This document shows positions 36,137 to 45,145 of a stretch of 64,000 nt of DNA, piece by piece. Location of the stretch: positions 930,001 to 994,000 of the forward strand of contig NZ_CP015881.1 in assembly GCF_000697965.2 (NCBI RefSeq), in the 5' to 3' direction. The DNA is from Ensifer adhaerens. Lineage in GTDB: Bacteria > Pseudomonadota > Alphaproteobacteria > Rhizobiales > Rhizobiaceae. Under the pieces are notes generated by a model that saw only the letters and a list, made by a program, of their open reading frames with translations, ran no database searches and was not told where the DNA came from. The position numbers were made by a program, and so were the translations under genes. Every line of letters begins with the position of its first letter. Positions within the stretch are counted from its first letter, which is position 1.

Positions 36137-37621
36137 ATGCCTTCAAACGTAAATGCCAAGTCTGTGACTCGGAACGTCGGCTGGAGCGTCCTTTCAAAGA
36201 CAGGCACATTCGGGCTGAAGTTTGTCACCGTGCCGATTCTTGCGCGTATCCTGACGCCCGAGGAGTTCGGAACGGTCGCCGTCGCGCTCACCGTCGTGCA
36301 GTTTCTGGCGATGATCGGCGGCGCCGGTCTTGCCTCCGCTCTGATCATCCAGCGCGACGAGGACATGGAACTCATCCACTCCGCTTTCTGGGCCAATCTG
36401 GTGGTTTCGCTGATGATGGCGCTTGGGCTTTTCGTCTTTGCCGAACCGCTGGCGAGCCTGCTGGGTGCGCCGGAGGCAAGCCATCTGCTCCAGATCATGA
36501 GCCTGCTCATCCCATTGCAGCTTGCCGGCGATGTTGCTTATTCACTGCTTGCCCGGCGGATGAATTTCAGCAAGGACGCGGTCTGGACCATGCTCTCCGA
36601 AATCCTCGGCGCGCTCATCGCGGTCGGGGCGGCGCTTCTCGGCTTTGGGGTGTGGTCGCTGCTCGCCCAGCTTTTCGTTTCTGCATTCATCCGTTTGGCC
36701 GGTCTCTACGCCGTCTCCGGCTATGTCCCGCGTTTCGTGTTCTCGGCACGGCGCGTACTTTCGCTCTGCCGCTTCAGCTTTGGCATGATGGGCTCCGAGA
36801 TCGCCAACTTCGTCACCTTCCAATCGCCGATGGTCGTCATCAGCCGTTATCTCGGCCTTTCGGATGCCGGCGCCTATTCGGCGGCGAACCGCTTTTCCAG
36901 CATTCCGAACCAGATCGTCCTTTCAGCAGTCATGGGCGTTCTCTTTCCCGCCTTCAGCCATATGGGCGAGGATCGCCAGCGGCGCTCGCAAGCGCTGATG
37001 CTCAGCACGCAGGTCACCACCGTGCTGCTCGCGCCGATGATGTTCGGCCTCTGGGCGCTTGCCGAGCCGGCGATGCTCGTGCTCTTCGGACAGCAATGGG
37101 CCTCAGCCTGGCCGGTGCTCGGCCTGCTCGCCCTGTCGAAGGGCCTGCTGACACCCTGCAGCACCTACATTCCCTATCTCAAGGGTATCGGCCAGGGCAC
37201 GACCCTCTTCTGGTGGGCGGTGATCCGGGCAATCGCCACCACTGCTGCCGTCGCCTATGCCGCGATCGGCGGATCGCTCGTCGAAGCGATGATCGCCCTC
37301 TGCCTCGTGAACCTAGCGACGCTTGTCGGCTATTCCTGGGTTGTCTTTCGCGCCGACCAGCTGCCCTTCCTGCGCGGGCTCCTGATTTCGGTGAGGCCGC
37401 TGGTCTCGGCTTTCATCATGGCTGTCGTCGTAAGGCTGCTGCTGGACCACTACGTCACGCTTCTTCCAAGCGCGGTGCTCCAGGTTCTTGTTGGCGCCGC
37501 GATCGGTGCCCTGATCTATCTGGTGCTGGTACTCGTTACCGAACGGTCGCTGCTGGCAAAGCTCACCGATATGGTTCGTTCCCGCGGTGCTTCGAGTTCG
37601 GTACCGTCCGCCGCCGAGTAA
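36137..37621 (+). CDS. exoT: Succinoglycan flippase, Wzx-like
   Basis: The start MPSNVNAK at 36137 gives 494 residues with about twelve to fourteen transmembrane segments and the polysaccharide-transporter (MOP superfamily) N-terminus (VLSKTGTFGLKFVTVPILAR, ILTPEEFGTVAVALTVV). It moves lipid-linked octasaccharide across the inner membrane. It reads toward exoH; the exoI gene that follows exoT in S. meliloti is missing here. Confidence 0.93.
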   Translation: MPSNVNAKSVTRNVGWSVLSKTGTFGLKFVTVPILARILTPEEFGTVAVALTVVQFLAMIGGAGLASALIIQRDEDMELIHSAFWANLVVSLMMALGLFVFAEPLASLLGAPEASHLLQIMSLLIPLQLAGDVAYSLLARRMNFSKDAVWTMLSEILGALIAVGAALLGFGVWSLLAQLFVSAFIRLAGLYAVSGYVPRFVFSARRVLSLCRFSFGMMGSEIANFVTFQSPMVVISRYLGLSDAGAYSAANRFSSIPNQIVLSAVMGVLFPAFSHMGEDRQRRSQALMLSTQVTTVLLAPMMFGLWALAEPAMLVLFGQQWASAWPVLGLLALSKGLLTPCSTYIPYLKGIGQGTTLFWWAVIRAIATTAAVAYAAIGGSLVEAMIALCLVNLATLVGYSWVVFRADQLPFLRGLLISVRPLVSAFIMAVVVRLLLDHYVTLLPSAVLQVLVGAAIGALIYLVLVLVTERSLLAKLTDMVRSRGASSSVPSAAE

Positions 37622-38005
37622 CGGCTGGAATAGCGCTAAAGACTGCCCCACCCTTGCCGCATTTCGGCGAGGAATGAGGTCCGCGGCATTGTCTTAACTG
37701 AAAAACAGAAGAAAAAGCGCACAACTTTTCGGCGTTACATATGCACTTTAACAAGCAGAAGCATCAGAAAATCAGCGGCCGACAATATTCCGCAACTGAC
37801 GCCCACGTCATGGTTTTTTCCCAGTCCAGGTGCGGGGATAGGCCTATTTTCCTAGTATTGCCGCGATTTCGAATGCTGCATCGCAGCAAACCAAGGCCGA
37901 TTCGTTTGCTGCGGCGCCATATTTTGATCCGTCCCCGAGCCTAATCTTCTGGGTGCGGGCTCTGGTCTGCTCTGTTGAAACGGCCGCTTCTAAACGCGCT
38001 GCCAG
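37622..38005. other. Gap between exoT and exoH where exoI is expected; contains an inverted repeat
   Basis: No nuclease-like frame resembling ExoI is present on either strand in these 384 bp. A perfect inverted repeat, GCAGCAAAC (37883-37891) and GTTTGCTGC (37904-37912), lies about 100 bp upstream of exoH and may be an operator or a terminator-type hairpin of exoT. The stretch 37681-37770 is AT-richer than its surroundings. Confidence 0.5.
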
Positions 38006-39145
38006 ATGGGGGTGACGGATATCGTTGATGTGAACGCGAATATCTCCTCGCGGATCAATCTGATGCGCATCGTGCTGATCTCAGGCATTGTCTTTGTGCA
38101 TGTGCCTTATGATCCGGCGACCAGTCCGTATGTCGGCACCTATGGCGGCATCGACTGGTTGCGCATTTTCCTGGGCGACAGCCTCTTCCGTGTCGGCGTC
38201 CCCTGCCTCAGCGCGATTTCCGGTTATCTCCTATTCCGTCGCGGTCTCGAAAATTTCGACTATGGCCGGACGCTGAAGACCAAGGCTCGCACTGTACTTT
38301 TGCCATTCCTGTTGTGGAACCTGGCGTTTCTCGCGCTGGTTTTCGTCGCGCAGAGCAAGGACATCAGTTCGGGCTATTTGCCGGAGGTCATCGGAGCCAG
38401 CCCCAGAGAGTGGCTGAGCTTTGCCTTCGCGCTCGAGGATCTGCCGATCAATCTACCGCTCTATTTTCTGCGCGATCTCCTGCTTTGTATCGTTCTTTCG
38501 CCAGCGCTCGCCTGGCTGATCAAGCGCTATCCGGCACAGACGCTCGCCGTCCTCTTCGCCTATGCGGTGCTGCCCGTTCCGAACGGCATCTTCTTGAAGA
38601 AGACGATCCTCTTCGGGTTTAGCGCCGGCATCTACATGAGCCTGCATCGCATCGATGTCCGCAGCTTCGATCGCTTTTCCTGGCCGATTATCATCGCGTT
38701 CCTAAGCGCAGCCGTGCTCCTGTCCATCCTGCTCTATCAATTTGGCCCGAACTTTCCGGTGTGGCTCGAGATGCTGCGCAGCCTGATTGCGATTTCCGGC
38801 ATCGTCGGTTCATGGGCGGTTTCGGCACTTCTCGTGCGAACCAACATCGGCGCTCAGCTTTCGCGCGGCAGCGGTCTCAGCTTCTGGATCTTCTGCACGC
38901 ACTTTCCGCTGCTCGTGCTCTTCTGGATGATCTGGAACCGCTCGGACATCGGCTACTATCCGGCGTTCTACTGTGCGGTTCCGCTCATCACGATCGCCTT
39001 CCTCGCGGGCGCCTACGCTCTTTCCGCGCGCTGGCTGCCAGCCCTCACCGCCATTCTCACCGGCAGCCGGACCGGCTCCGCCCGCGACATGCGTGCGCGG
39101 ACAGGGGCTGTTCGCGCCGGTCCCTCCCCCCAGCAAAGGACCTGA
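38006..39145 (+). CDS. exoH: Succinoglycan succinyltransferase (acyltransferase 3 family)
   Basis: The 379-residue polytopic protein carries the acyltransferase-3 motif RINLMRIVLISGIVFVHVPY (conserved histidine) and GVPCLSAISGYLLF, with about ten hydrophobic segments. ExoH adds succinyl groups to succinoglycan, which governs symbiotic activity and susceptibility to ExoK. The start at 38006 has only a weak ribosome binding site; a GTG at 38012 is an alternative. The last 30 residues are polar and unlikely to be structured. exoK begins 2 nt after the stop. Confidence 0.9.
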   Translation: MGVTDIVDVNANISSRINLMRIVLISGIVFVHVPYDPATSPYVGTYGGIDWLRIFLGDSLFRVGVPCLSAISGYLLFRRGLENFDYGRTLKTKARTVLLPFLLWNLAFLALVFVAQSKDISSGYLPEVIGASPREWLSFAFALEDLPINLPLYFLRDLLLCIVLSPALAWLIKRYPAQTLAVLFAYAVLPVPNGIFLKKTILFGFSAGIYMSLHRIDVRSFDRFSWPIIIAFLSAAVLLSILLYQFGPNFPVWLEMLRSLIAISGIVGSWAVSALLVRTNIGAQLSRGSGLSFWIFCTHFPLLVLFWMIWNRSDIGYYPAFYCAVPLITIAFLAGAYALSARWLPALTAILTGSRTGSARDMRARTGAVRAGPSPQQRT

Positions 39146-39147
39146 CC

Positions 39148-39930
39148 ATGAGATCGAAACGACCTCACCGCCTCGCCCTGCTCACCCTTGTCGCCGTCGG
39201 CCTTGCCGGTCCGGCCCTGGCCGAAGAGACCACGACGGGTGCGTCTTTCATCGACAACTTCGATACACTCGACACCGCCGTCTGGTACGTCTCGGACGGC
39301 TGGAACAATGGCGCGCATCAGAACTGCACCTGGTCGAAGAAACAGGCGAAGGTCGTCAACGGCATCGCCGAACTGACGTTTGCTGAAGGAAAATTCGGCG
39401 AGCGCAATTACGCCTGCGGCGAAATTCAGACGCGCAAGCGCTTCAGCTATGGCACCTACGAGGCGCGGATCAAGACGGCCGACGGCTCGGGGCTCAACTC
39501 CGCCTTCTTCACCTATATCGGGCCGGCCGACAAGAAGCCGCATGACGAGATCGATTTCGAAGTGCTCGGCAAGAACCCGGCAAAGGTCCAGATCAATCAA
39601 TACGTCTCCGCCAAGGGCGGCAACGAGAAGCTGGTCGACGTGCCGGGCGGCGCCAACCAGGGCTTCAACGACTACGCTTTCGTCTGGGAGAAGGAGCGTA
39701 TTCGCTATTACGTAAATGGCGAACTGGTCCACGAGGTCACCGACCCAGCGAAGATCCCGCCCAATCCGCAAAAGATTTTCTTCAGCCTTTGGGGAACCGA
39801 TACCCTGACGGATTGGATGGGCGCCTTTGCCTACAAGGGTCCCTCGATGATGCAGGTCGACCGGGTCGCTTTCACCGCGCCGGGAGACGAGTGCCAGTTC
39901 CCCGAGTCGATCGCCTGCAAAATAAACTAG
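39148..39930 (+). CDS. exoK: Secreted endo-beta-1,3-1,4-glycanase (GH16)
   Basis: The 260-residue protein has a Sec signal peptide (RLALLTLVAVGLAGPALAEE) and a GH16 jelly roll with the catalytic signature HDEIDFEVLG (ExDxxE, nucleophile and acid/base glutamates). Family surface landmarks include RFSYGTYEARIKTADGSGL and the late WGTDTLTDWMG stretch. ExoK cleaves nascent succinoglycan to lower molecular mass. It begins 2 nt after exoH. In S. meliloti its export uses the PrsD/PrsE system; here a Sec-like signal is seen. Confidence 0.92.
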   Translation: MRSKRPHRLALLTLVAVGLAGPALAEETTTGASFIDNFDTLDTAVWYVSDGWNNGAHQNCTWSKKQAKVVNGIAELTFAEGKFGERNYACGEIQTRKRFSYGTYEARIKTADGSGLNSAFFTYIGPADKKPHDEIDFEVLGKNPAKVQINQYVSAKGGNEKLVDVPGGANQGFNDYAFVWEKERIRYYVNGELVHEVTDPAKIPPNPQKIFFSLWGTDTLTDWMGAFAYKGPSMMQVDRVAFTAPGDECQFPESIACKIN

Positions 39931-39940
39931 CCGACGATGG

Positions 39941-39964
39941 GAGCCGCGCCGGTGGGCGTGGCTC
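39941..39964 (+). other. Hairpin between exoK and exoL
   Basis: GAGCCGCGCC (39941-39950) pairs with GGCGTGGCTC (39955-39964) through ten pairs, one of them G-U, with a 4-nt loop. No T-run follows, so it may slow transcription or stabilise mRNA rather than end it. Confidence 0.5.
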
Positions 39965-40016
39965 TCGCCGTTGCAAGGCGCAAAATTTGAACCGGCGCAG
40001 CCGGACAGAAAACTGG

Positions 40017-41246
40017 ATGTTCATGCTGCAGATACTTTACTTCGCCCAGGATCTTGCCGACCCCGCCGTTCGCCGACGCGTGCTGATGTTGCTTGCCGGC
40101 GGCGCAAAGGTGACGCTTGCCGGGTTCAGGCGCGACGCAAACCCGCTGGCCGCGATCGATGGCATCGTACCTGTCGAGCTCGGCAACACCCATGACGGCC
40201 GGTTCGTCCAGCGCGTCGGTGCGATCGCGAAGAGCTGTCTCTCGCTGAAGCAGGCGCTGCGCCGCGTCGAACGTCCAGACCTGATCATAGCCCGCAACCT
40301 CGACATGCTGGCCATCGCCAGGAAGGCCGTCAGCCTCTTCGGCGGCGACGTCCCAATCGTCTATGAATGCCTCGACATTCACCGCCTGCTCCTTTCCCCC
40401 GGCATCGCTGGCAAGGCGTTGCGGACAAGCGAGCGCCTGCTCGGCCGTGACGCGCGCCTTTTGATCACCAGTTCTCCCGCCTTCGTCGAGAACTATTTCC
40501 GCCCGTTATCGGGTATCTCGGCACCGACCATGATGCTTGAGAACAAAGTGCTCGAGCTCGACGAAACCGATGCACGACCATCGGTGACCGCTGCCGCCGC
40601 ACCGACACATGGCCCATGGCGGATTGGCTGGTTCGGTGCTCTGCGCTGCCGCAAATCACTTGCGCTGCTGGCGACCTTCTCGCGCCGCATGGAGGGTCGC
40701 TTCGAGATCGTGCTGCGCGGCCGGCCGGCCTATCGCGAGTTCGACGACTTCGACGGCTTCATCCGCAACGAACCTTTCATGACGTTTCACGGCCCCTATC
40801 GTAGCCCGGAAGAGCTTGGCGCGATCTACTCCGACGTGCACTTCACCTGGGCGATCGACTTCTTCGAGGAAGGTCAGAACTCCAAATGGCTGCTGCCGAA
40901 CCGGCTCTATGAAGGCTGCCGCTTCGGGCGGGTGCCGATTGCACTTCGCGGCACCGAGACCGCGCGGTTTCTGGCCATACGTGGCCTTGGCGTGCTGCTC
41001 GAAGAAGCTGATGCCGACGCGCTTGCCGCACTCATGGGGTCGATGACCTCCGAGATTTACGACGCTACATCCCGGCGGATCGCGGCCTGCGCGCCGGAAA
41101 CCTGGATCTTCAATCGCAGCGATTGCGAGGGCCTCGTGCGCCGTCTCTCGGCCGTCACGTCCGCCGCTCCGCCGCGCATCGCGCTGGACTTCCCGCAAGC
41201 ACATCAAAACACCTCAACGCCCCAAAACGAAGGTGGATTGTCATGA
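40017..41246 (+). CDS. exoL: Succinoglycan glucosyltransferase ExoL
   Basis: The 409-residue protein is a GT4-like (GT-B) enzyme: MFMLQILYFAQDLADPAVRR, RPDLIIARNLDMLAIARKA, PIVYECLDIHRLLLSPG and ARLLITSSPAFVENYF. ExoL adds the third sugar. The ATG at 40017 gives the length known for ExoL; the ribosome binding site is weak, and the ATG at 40023 is equally possible. The last codon overlaps the exoA start by 4 nt. Confidence 0.9.
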   Translation: MFMLQILYFAQDLADPAVRRRVLMLLAGGAKVTLAGFRRDANPLAAIDGIVPVELGNTHDGRFVQRVGAIAKSCLSLKQALRRVERPDLIIARNLDMLAIARKAVSLFGGDVPIVYECLDIHRLLLSPGIAGKALRTSERLLGRDARLLITSSPAFVENYFRPLSGISAPTMMLENKVLELDETDARPSVTAAAAPTHGPWRIGWFGALRCRKSLALLATFSRRMEGRFEIVLRGRPAYREFDDFDGFIRNEPFMTFHGPYRSPEELGAIYSDVHFTWAIDFFEEGQNSKWLLPNRLYEGCRFGRVPIALRGTETARFLAIRGLGVLLEEADADALAALMGSMTSEIYDATSRRIAACAPETWIFNRSDCEGLVRRLSAVTSAAPPRIALDFPQAHQNTSTPQNEGGLS

Positions 41247-42223
41247 GCATACGTGTCCTCATCGTCATTCCCTGCCTCAACGAGGCGGAACATCTGCAGG
41301 GCCTCGCCGAAGCCTTACTACCCGCGGCAAGGCGCCTCAACGGCGCCATCCTGATCGCCGACGGTGGCAGCACCGACGGCACCCGTGAGATCGCGGCGCG
41401 TCTTGCCGAGAAGGATCCGGCCGTGCTGGTGCTCGACAATCCGAAACGCATCCAGAGTGCTGCGATCAATCTCGCCGTCGCACGCCACGGGGTCGGTTTC
41501 GACTACATGATCCGCATCGACGCGCATGGCACCTATCCGGACGATTACTGCGAGCGCCTCGTCGAGGAGGCTCTTCTGACCGGCGCGGACTCCGTCGTCG
41601 TCGCCATGCAGACGGTTGGCTTCACGCCCTTCCAGAAGGCCACGGCCTACGCCCAGAATTCCAAGCTCGGCAATGGCGGCGCCAAGCACCGTCTCGGCGC
41701 GGCGAGCCACTGGGCCGATCACGGTCATCATGCGCTGATGCGCATTTCCGCCTTCCAGGCGATCGGCGGCTACGACGAGATCTTCAGCCACAACGAAGAC
41801 GCGGAGTTCGACTATCGCTTCCGCCAGGCGGGCTATCGCATCTGGATGACCGACCGGACCAGCATGGTCTACTACCCCCGTGCCAAGGTCGGGCCGCTCT
41901 TCCGTCAGTATTTCGCCTATGGGCGCGGACGCGCACGCAATGTGTTGAAGCACCGCGCCTGGCCGAGCCTCAGGCAGTTGCTGCCGCTTGCCGTCGCTCC
42001 GGTCGCCGTCGGCGCACTGCTCGCGGTCGTCAGCTGGCTTGCGGTCGTTCCGGTCGTGCTCTGGGCTGTGGCCTGCATCGGCTACGGCATATGGATGGCG
42101 CTCGGCCAGAAGAACCCCTACGGCCCGCTCGCAGCCATCTCGGCAATGGTCATGCATTTTGCCTGGTCGGCCGGCTTCTGGCGGGAATTGCTCACCACGC
42201 GCAACCGGAGGGTGGCACCATGA
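41243..42223 (+). CDS. exoA: Succinoglycan glucosyltransferase ExoA (GT2)
   Basis: The 326-residue membrane-bound GT2 enzyme starts VLIVIPCLNEAEHLQGL and has ILIADGGSTDGTREIA, the RIDAHG metal motif and HNEDAEFDYRFRQAGYRIW. The QxxRW-like region is FRQYFAYGRGRARN. Two C-terminal hydrophobic segments anchor it. ExoA adds the second sugar (beta-1,3-glucose). It overlaps exoL and exoM by 4 nt each, indicating tight translational coupling. Confidence 0.92.
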   Translation: MSIRVLIVIPCLNEAEHLQGLAEALLPAARRLNGAILIADGGSTDGTREIAARLAEKDPAVLVLDNPKRIQSAAINLAVARHGVGFDYMIRIDAHGTYPDDYCERLVEEALLTGADSVVVAMQTVGFTPFQKATAYAQNSKLGNGGAKHRLGAASHWADHGHHALMRISAFQAIGGYDEIFSHNEDAEFDYRFRQAGYRIWMTDRTSMVYYPRAKVGPLFRQYFAYGRGRARNVLKHRAWPSLRQLLPLAVAPVAVGALLAVVSWLAVVPVVLWAVACIGYGIWMALGQKNPYGPLAAISAMVMHFAWSAGFWRELLTTRNRRVAP

Positions 42224-43146
42224 CCAACACCGTCGCCCGGACACAGATCGACATAGCGGTGTGCACGTTTCGCCGGCCGGAGCTTGCAGAAACGCTGCAT
42301 TCCCTCGCGCTCATCACCGTGCCTGCCGATGTGGCGATCCGCATTATCGTCGCCGACAATGACGTCACGCCGAGCGCCGAGGCGCTCGTCAACCAGATGC
42401 GCCCGACCATGCCTTGCGAGATCTGCTACGTGCATTGCCCGGCGTCGAACATTTCGATCGCCCGAAACGCCTGTCTCGACAACAGCACCGGGCACTATCT
42501 CGCCTTCGTCGACGACGACGAGAGGGTGTCGAGGACCTGGCTCGTGCAATTGCTCGATACCGCCGTAACGACCGGCGCCGATGTCGTGCTCGGCCCGGTT
42601 CGTGCCGAATACACGCTGTCTGCCCCGAACTGGATGCGCCGCGGCGATTTTCATTCAACCCGGCCGGTCTGGGTCGATGGCGAGATCCGCACGGGCTACA
42701 CCTGCAATGTTCTGATCGATCTCACTCGCCCGGTCGTCTTCAACAGGCGGTTCAATCTGGCGCTCGGGCAGACAGGCGGTGAGGATACGGAGTTCTTCCG
42801 CCACATGCATGCGGATGGTGGGCGTCTGGCCTATGCGCCCGATGCGCTGGTCTTCGAACCGGTACCGGAGAAACGCGCGCGACTTGCCTGGCTTGCAAAG
42901 CGTCGTTTCCGTTCCGGCCAAACCCATGGCCGGCTCTTGAGTGAACCGGGCCAAGCCGGCAGCCGAGTTGCCGAAATCGTCCGCGCGACGGCGAAATCAG
43001 GCTATTGCGCCATCGCAAGTCTTATGCTGCTCGGATCGCCGGTCGCTCGCTCGCGCTACGCGCTTCGCGCAATCATGCATGCGGGCGTCGTCAGCGGCCT
43101 CATTGGTGTGCGCGAACTCCAGCAATACGGAGCGGCGACCGCTTGA
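42220..43146 (+). CDS. exoM: Succinoglycan glucosyltransferase ExoM (GT2)
   Basis: The 308-residue GT2 protein has IDIAVCTFRRPELAETL, IRIIVADNDVTPSAEAL, NISIARNACLDNSTGHYLAF and VDDDERVSRTWL as the DxD-like site, followed by FNLALGQTGGEDTEFFRHMH with the ED motif. ExoM adds the fourth sugar. It overlaps the exoA stop by 4 nt and the exoO start by 1 nt. Confidence 0.92.
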   Translation: MTNTVARTQIDIAVCTFRRPELAETLHSLALITVPADVAIRIIVADNDVTPSAEALVNQMRPTMPCEICYVHCPASNISIARNACLDNSTGHYLAFVDDDERVSRTWLVQLLDTAVTTGADVVLGPVRAEYTLSAPNWMRRGDFHSTRPVWVDGEIRTGYTCNVLIDLTRPVVFNRRFNLALGQTGGEDTEFFRHMHADGGRLAYAPDALVFEPVPEKRARLAWLAKRRFRSGQTHGRLLSEPGQAGSRVAEIVRATAKSGYCAIASLMLLGSPVARSRYALRAIMHAGVVSGLIGVRELQQYGAATA

Positions 43147-44162
43147 TGACGCAACGCGCCCCCGACGTCAGCTTCGTCATCGCGGCCTATAATGCTGCCG
43201 ACACGATCCGACGCTCCATCGACAGTGCGCTTGCGCAGACGGGCGTCGACGTCGAGGTGATCGTCGTCGACGATTGCTCAAAGGACGAGACCTGTGCGGT
43301 CGTCGAAGAACTCGCTGATCCGCGCGTGCGGCTGCTGCGACTTGCCGAGAACCGCGGGCCCGGCGGCGCGCGCAATGCCGGTCTCGAAGCGGCCCGTGGC
43401 GACTGGATCGCCATTCTTGACGCGGACGACACGGTTAGCCCTCAGCGGCTGTCGCGCATGATCGGCCTTGCTTCCTCGACCGAAGCTTCGATTGTGGTCG
43501 ACAACATCGACGTCCTCAATCTCGATGGGCGGCTGGAGCGCATGTTTCCCGAAGCCGAGCTTGAGCGCCGTCGGACGCTGACGCTTGCGGCCTTCATCGG
43601 TTCCAACGTGCTTTTCCGCTCCACCTTCAATTTCGGCTACATGAAGCCGATCTTTGAGCGCCGGTTTCTGAACGAACATCGCTTGCGCTTCGAGGAAACG
43701 ATCCGCATCGGCGAGGACTACATCCTGCTCGCCTCGGCGCTTGCCCATGGCGGCCGATGCGTCATCGATCCCTCGGCCGGCTATTGCTATCACATCCGCG
43801 AGGGCTCGATTTCGCGCGTGCTCGAACTGCGCCACATCGACGCGATGATGACGGCCGACCGGGAATTCCTTGCCAGGCACACGCTCGATGCCGAGGCGCT
43901 AGCGATGCAGCGCCGGCGCGACAAAAGCCTCGTCGAGGCGCACGCCTTCCTTCGCCTTGTCGAACACCTGAAATCCAAATCGTTGGCCGGAGCCACCCAG
44001 GTGGCTCTGACCAACCCCAGAGCGCTTCGGCACCTCAGAATGCCGATCGCCGTGCGATTGCGCCGGCTACTTGCGCCAATCGCACGCATGAAGCCTGCCA
44101 CCTCGACGGTGGCGGCCGAACGACCCACCTCGGGCGAAAGCCCACACGTAAGTAAAGGATAA
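43146..44162 (+). CDS. exoO: Succinoglycan glucosyltransferase ExoO (GT2)
   Basis: The 338-residue GT2 protein has [56 protein letters not shown] and [14 protein letters not shown], then [20 protein letters not shown]. ExoO adds the fifth sugar (first beta-1,6 linkage). It shares one base with the exoM stop and is 4 nt from exoN. Confidence 0.92.
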   Translation: MTQRAPDVSFVIAAYNAADTIRRSIDSALAQTGVDVEVIVVDDCSKDETCAVVEELADPRVRLLRLAENRGPGGARNAGLEAARGDWIAILDADDTVSPQRLSRMIGLASSTEASIVVDNIDVLNLDGRLERMFPEAELERRRTLTLAAFIGSNVLFRSTFNFGYMKPIFERRFLNEHRLRFEETIRIGEDYILLASALAHGGRCVIDPSAGYCYHIREGSISRVLELRHIDAMMTADREFLARHTLDAEALAMQRRRDKSLVEAHAFLRLVEHLKSKSLAGATQVALTNPRALRHLRMPIAVRLRRLLAPIARMKPATSTVAAERPTSGESPHVSKG

Positions 44163-44166
44163 GACC

Positions 44167-45072
44167 ATGGACCGTATCAGGACCGTCAGGAAAGCTGTGA
44201 TCCCGGTCGCCGGCAATGGAACGCGGTTTCTTCCCGCGACGAAGGCGATACCGAAGGAGATGTTGACGATCGTCGATCGTCCGGTCGTGCAATATGCGGT
44301 CGATGAAGCCCGTGAAGCGGGCATCGAGCACATCGTTTTTGTGACCAGCCGCAACAAGCAGGCGATCGAAGACCACTTCGACGACACGCCTGAACTCATC
44401 TCGTCGCTGACCCGCTCCGGTAAGAACGCCCAGATTTCCGAACTGGAGCAGATGCTGCCGCGCGCCGGTTCCGTCAGCTTTACCCGCCAGCAAGCGCCGC
44501 TCGGCCTCGGCCATGCCGTCTGGTGCGCCCGCGATCTCATCGGCGACGAGCCCTTCGCACTGCTCCTGCCGGACATGCTCTGCCACGGCGGACGCGGCTG
44601 CATGGCCGGTCTTGTCGACCTCTACCGTCAGACCGGCGGCAACGTTGTCGGCGTCGAGCAATGCGCTCCGGAAGATGCCTCGAAATATGGCATCGTCGGC
44701 AAGGGTACGGCCGTCCCCTATGGCTTCGAAGTCACCCAAATGGTCGAAAAACCGCTTATGGGCGAAGCCCCGTCCAATTTTTATCTGAATGGTCGTTACA
44801 TCCTGCAGCCGCAGATCTTCGACATACTCGCCCATCAGCCGCGCGGCGCCGGAAACGAGATCCAGCTAACCGACGGCATGCTGAAACTGTCGCAAAATCA
44901 AGCGTTTCACGCTCATCCCTATGATGGGCGCACGTTCGACTGCGGCTCCAAGGAAGGCTTCATCGCGGCCAATGTCGCCTTCGCGCTGGCGCGTTCCGAT
45001 CTCGGCGACGCGGTCTATGCCTCGGTCAAGGACATGGTCCTGTCTCACGAAGGCCGCATCCGCGCCGCATAA
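44167..45072 (+). CDS. exoN: UTP-glucose-1-phosphate uridylyltransferase
   Basis: The 301-residue nucleotidyltransferase makes UDP-glucose from UTP and glucose-1-phosphate. The signature [19 protein letters not shown] is at about residues 15-33, followed by [40 protein letters not shown] and LLPDML. It provides the main sugar donor for both polysaccharides in the window. A strong hairpin separates it from exoP. Confidence 0.95.
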   Translation: MDRIRTVRKAVIPVAGNGTRFLPATKAIPKEMLTIVDRPVVQYAVDEAREAGIEHIVFVTSRNKQAIEDHFDDTPELISSLTRSGKNAQISELEQMLPRAGSVSFTRQQAPLGLGHAVWCARDLIGDEPFALLLPDMLCHGGRGCMAGLVDLYRQTGGNVVGVEQCAPEDASKYGIVGKGTAVPYGFEVTQMVEKPLMGEAPSNFYLNGRYILQPQIFDILAHQPRGAGNEIQLTDGMLKLSQNQAFHAHPYDGRTFDCGSKEGFIAANVAFALARSDLGDAVYASVKDMVLSHEGRIRAA

Positions 45073-45080
45073 CTGGCTTC

Positions 45081-45108
45081 GGCGCCTCTTTTGAAAAGAA
45101 GAGGCGCC
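45081..45108 (+). other. Strong hairpin between exoN and exoP
   Basis: GGCGCCTCTT (45081-45090) pairs perfectly with AAGAGGCGCC (45099-45108) around an 8-nt loop. No T-run follows. It lies between the exoN stop and the exoP start and could act as an attenuator lowering exoP relative to the glycosyltransferase genes, or as a terminator helped by other factors. Confidence 0.6.
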
Positions 45109-45145
45109 AGCCTTCGGACCAAAGGGAAACGGACAGAGCGACCCA

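Noticed and set aside
35095..37677. 860-codon open frame on the plus strand
   Set aside because: It runs antisense to exoW and out of frame with exoT, and its residues show no recognisable domain. Both exo genes are strongly supported.
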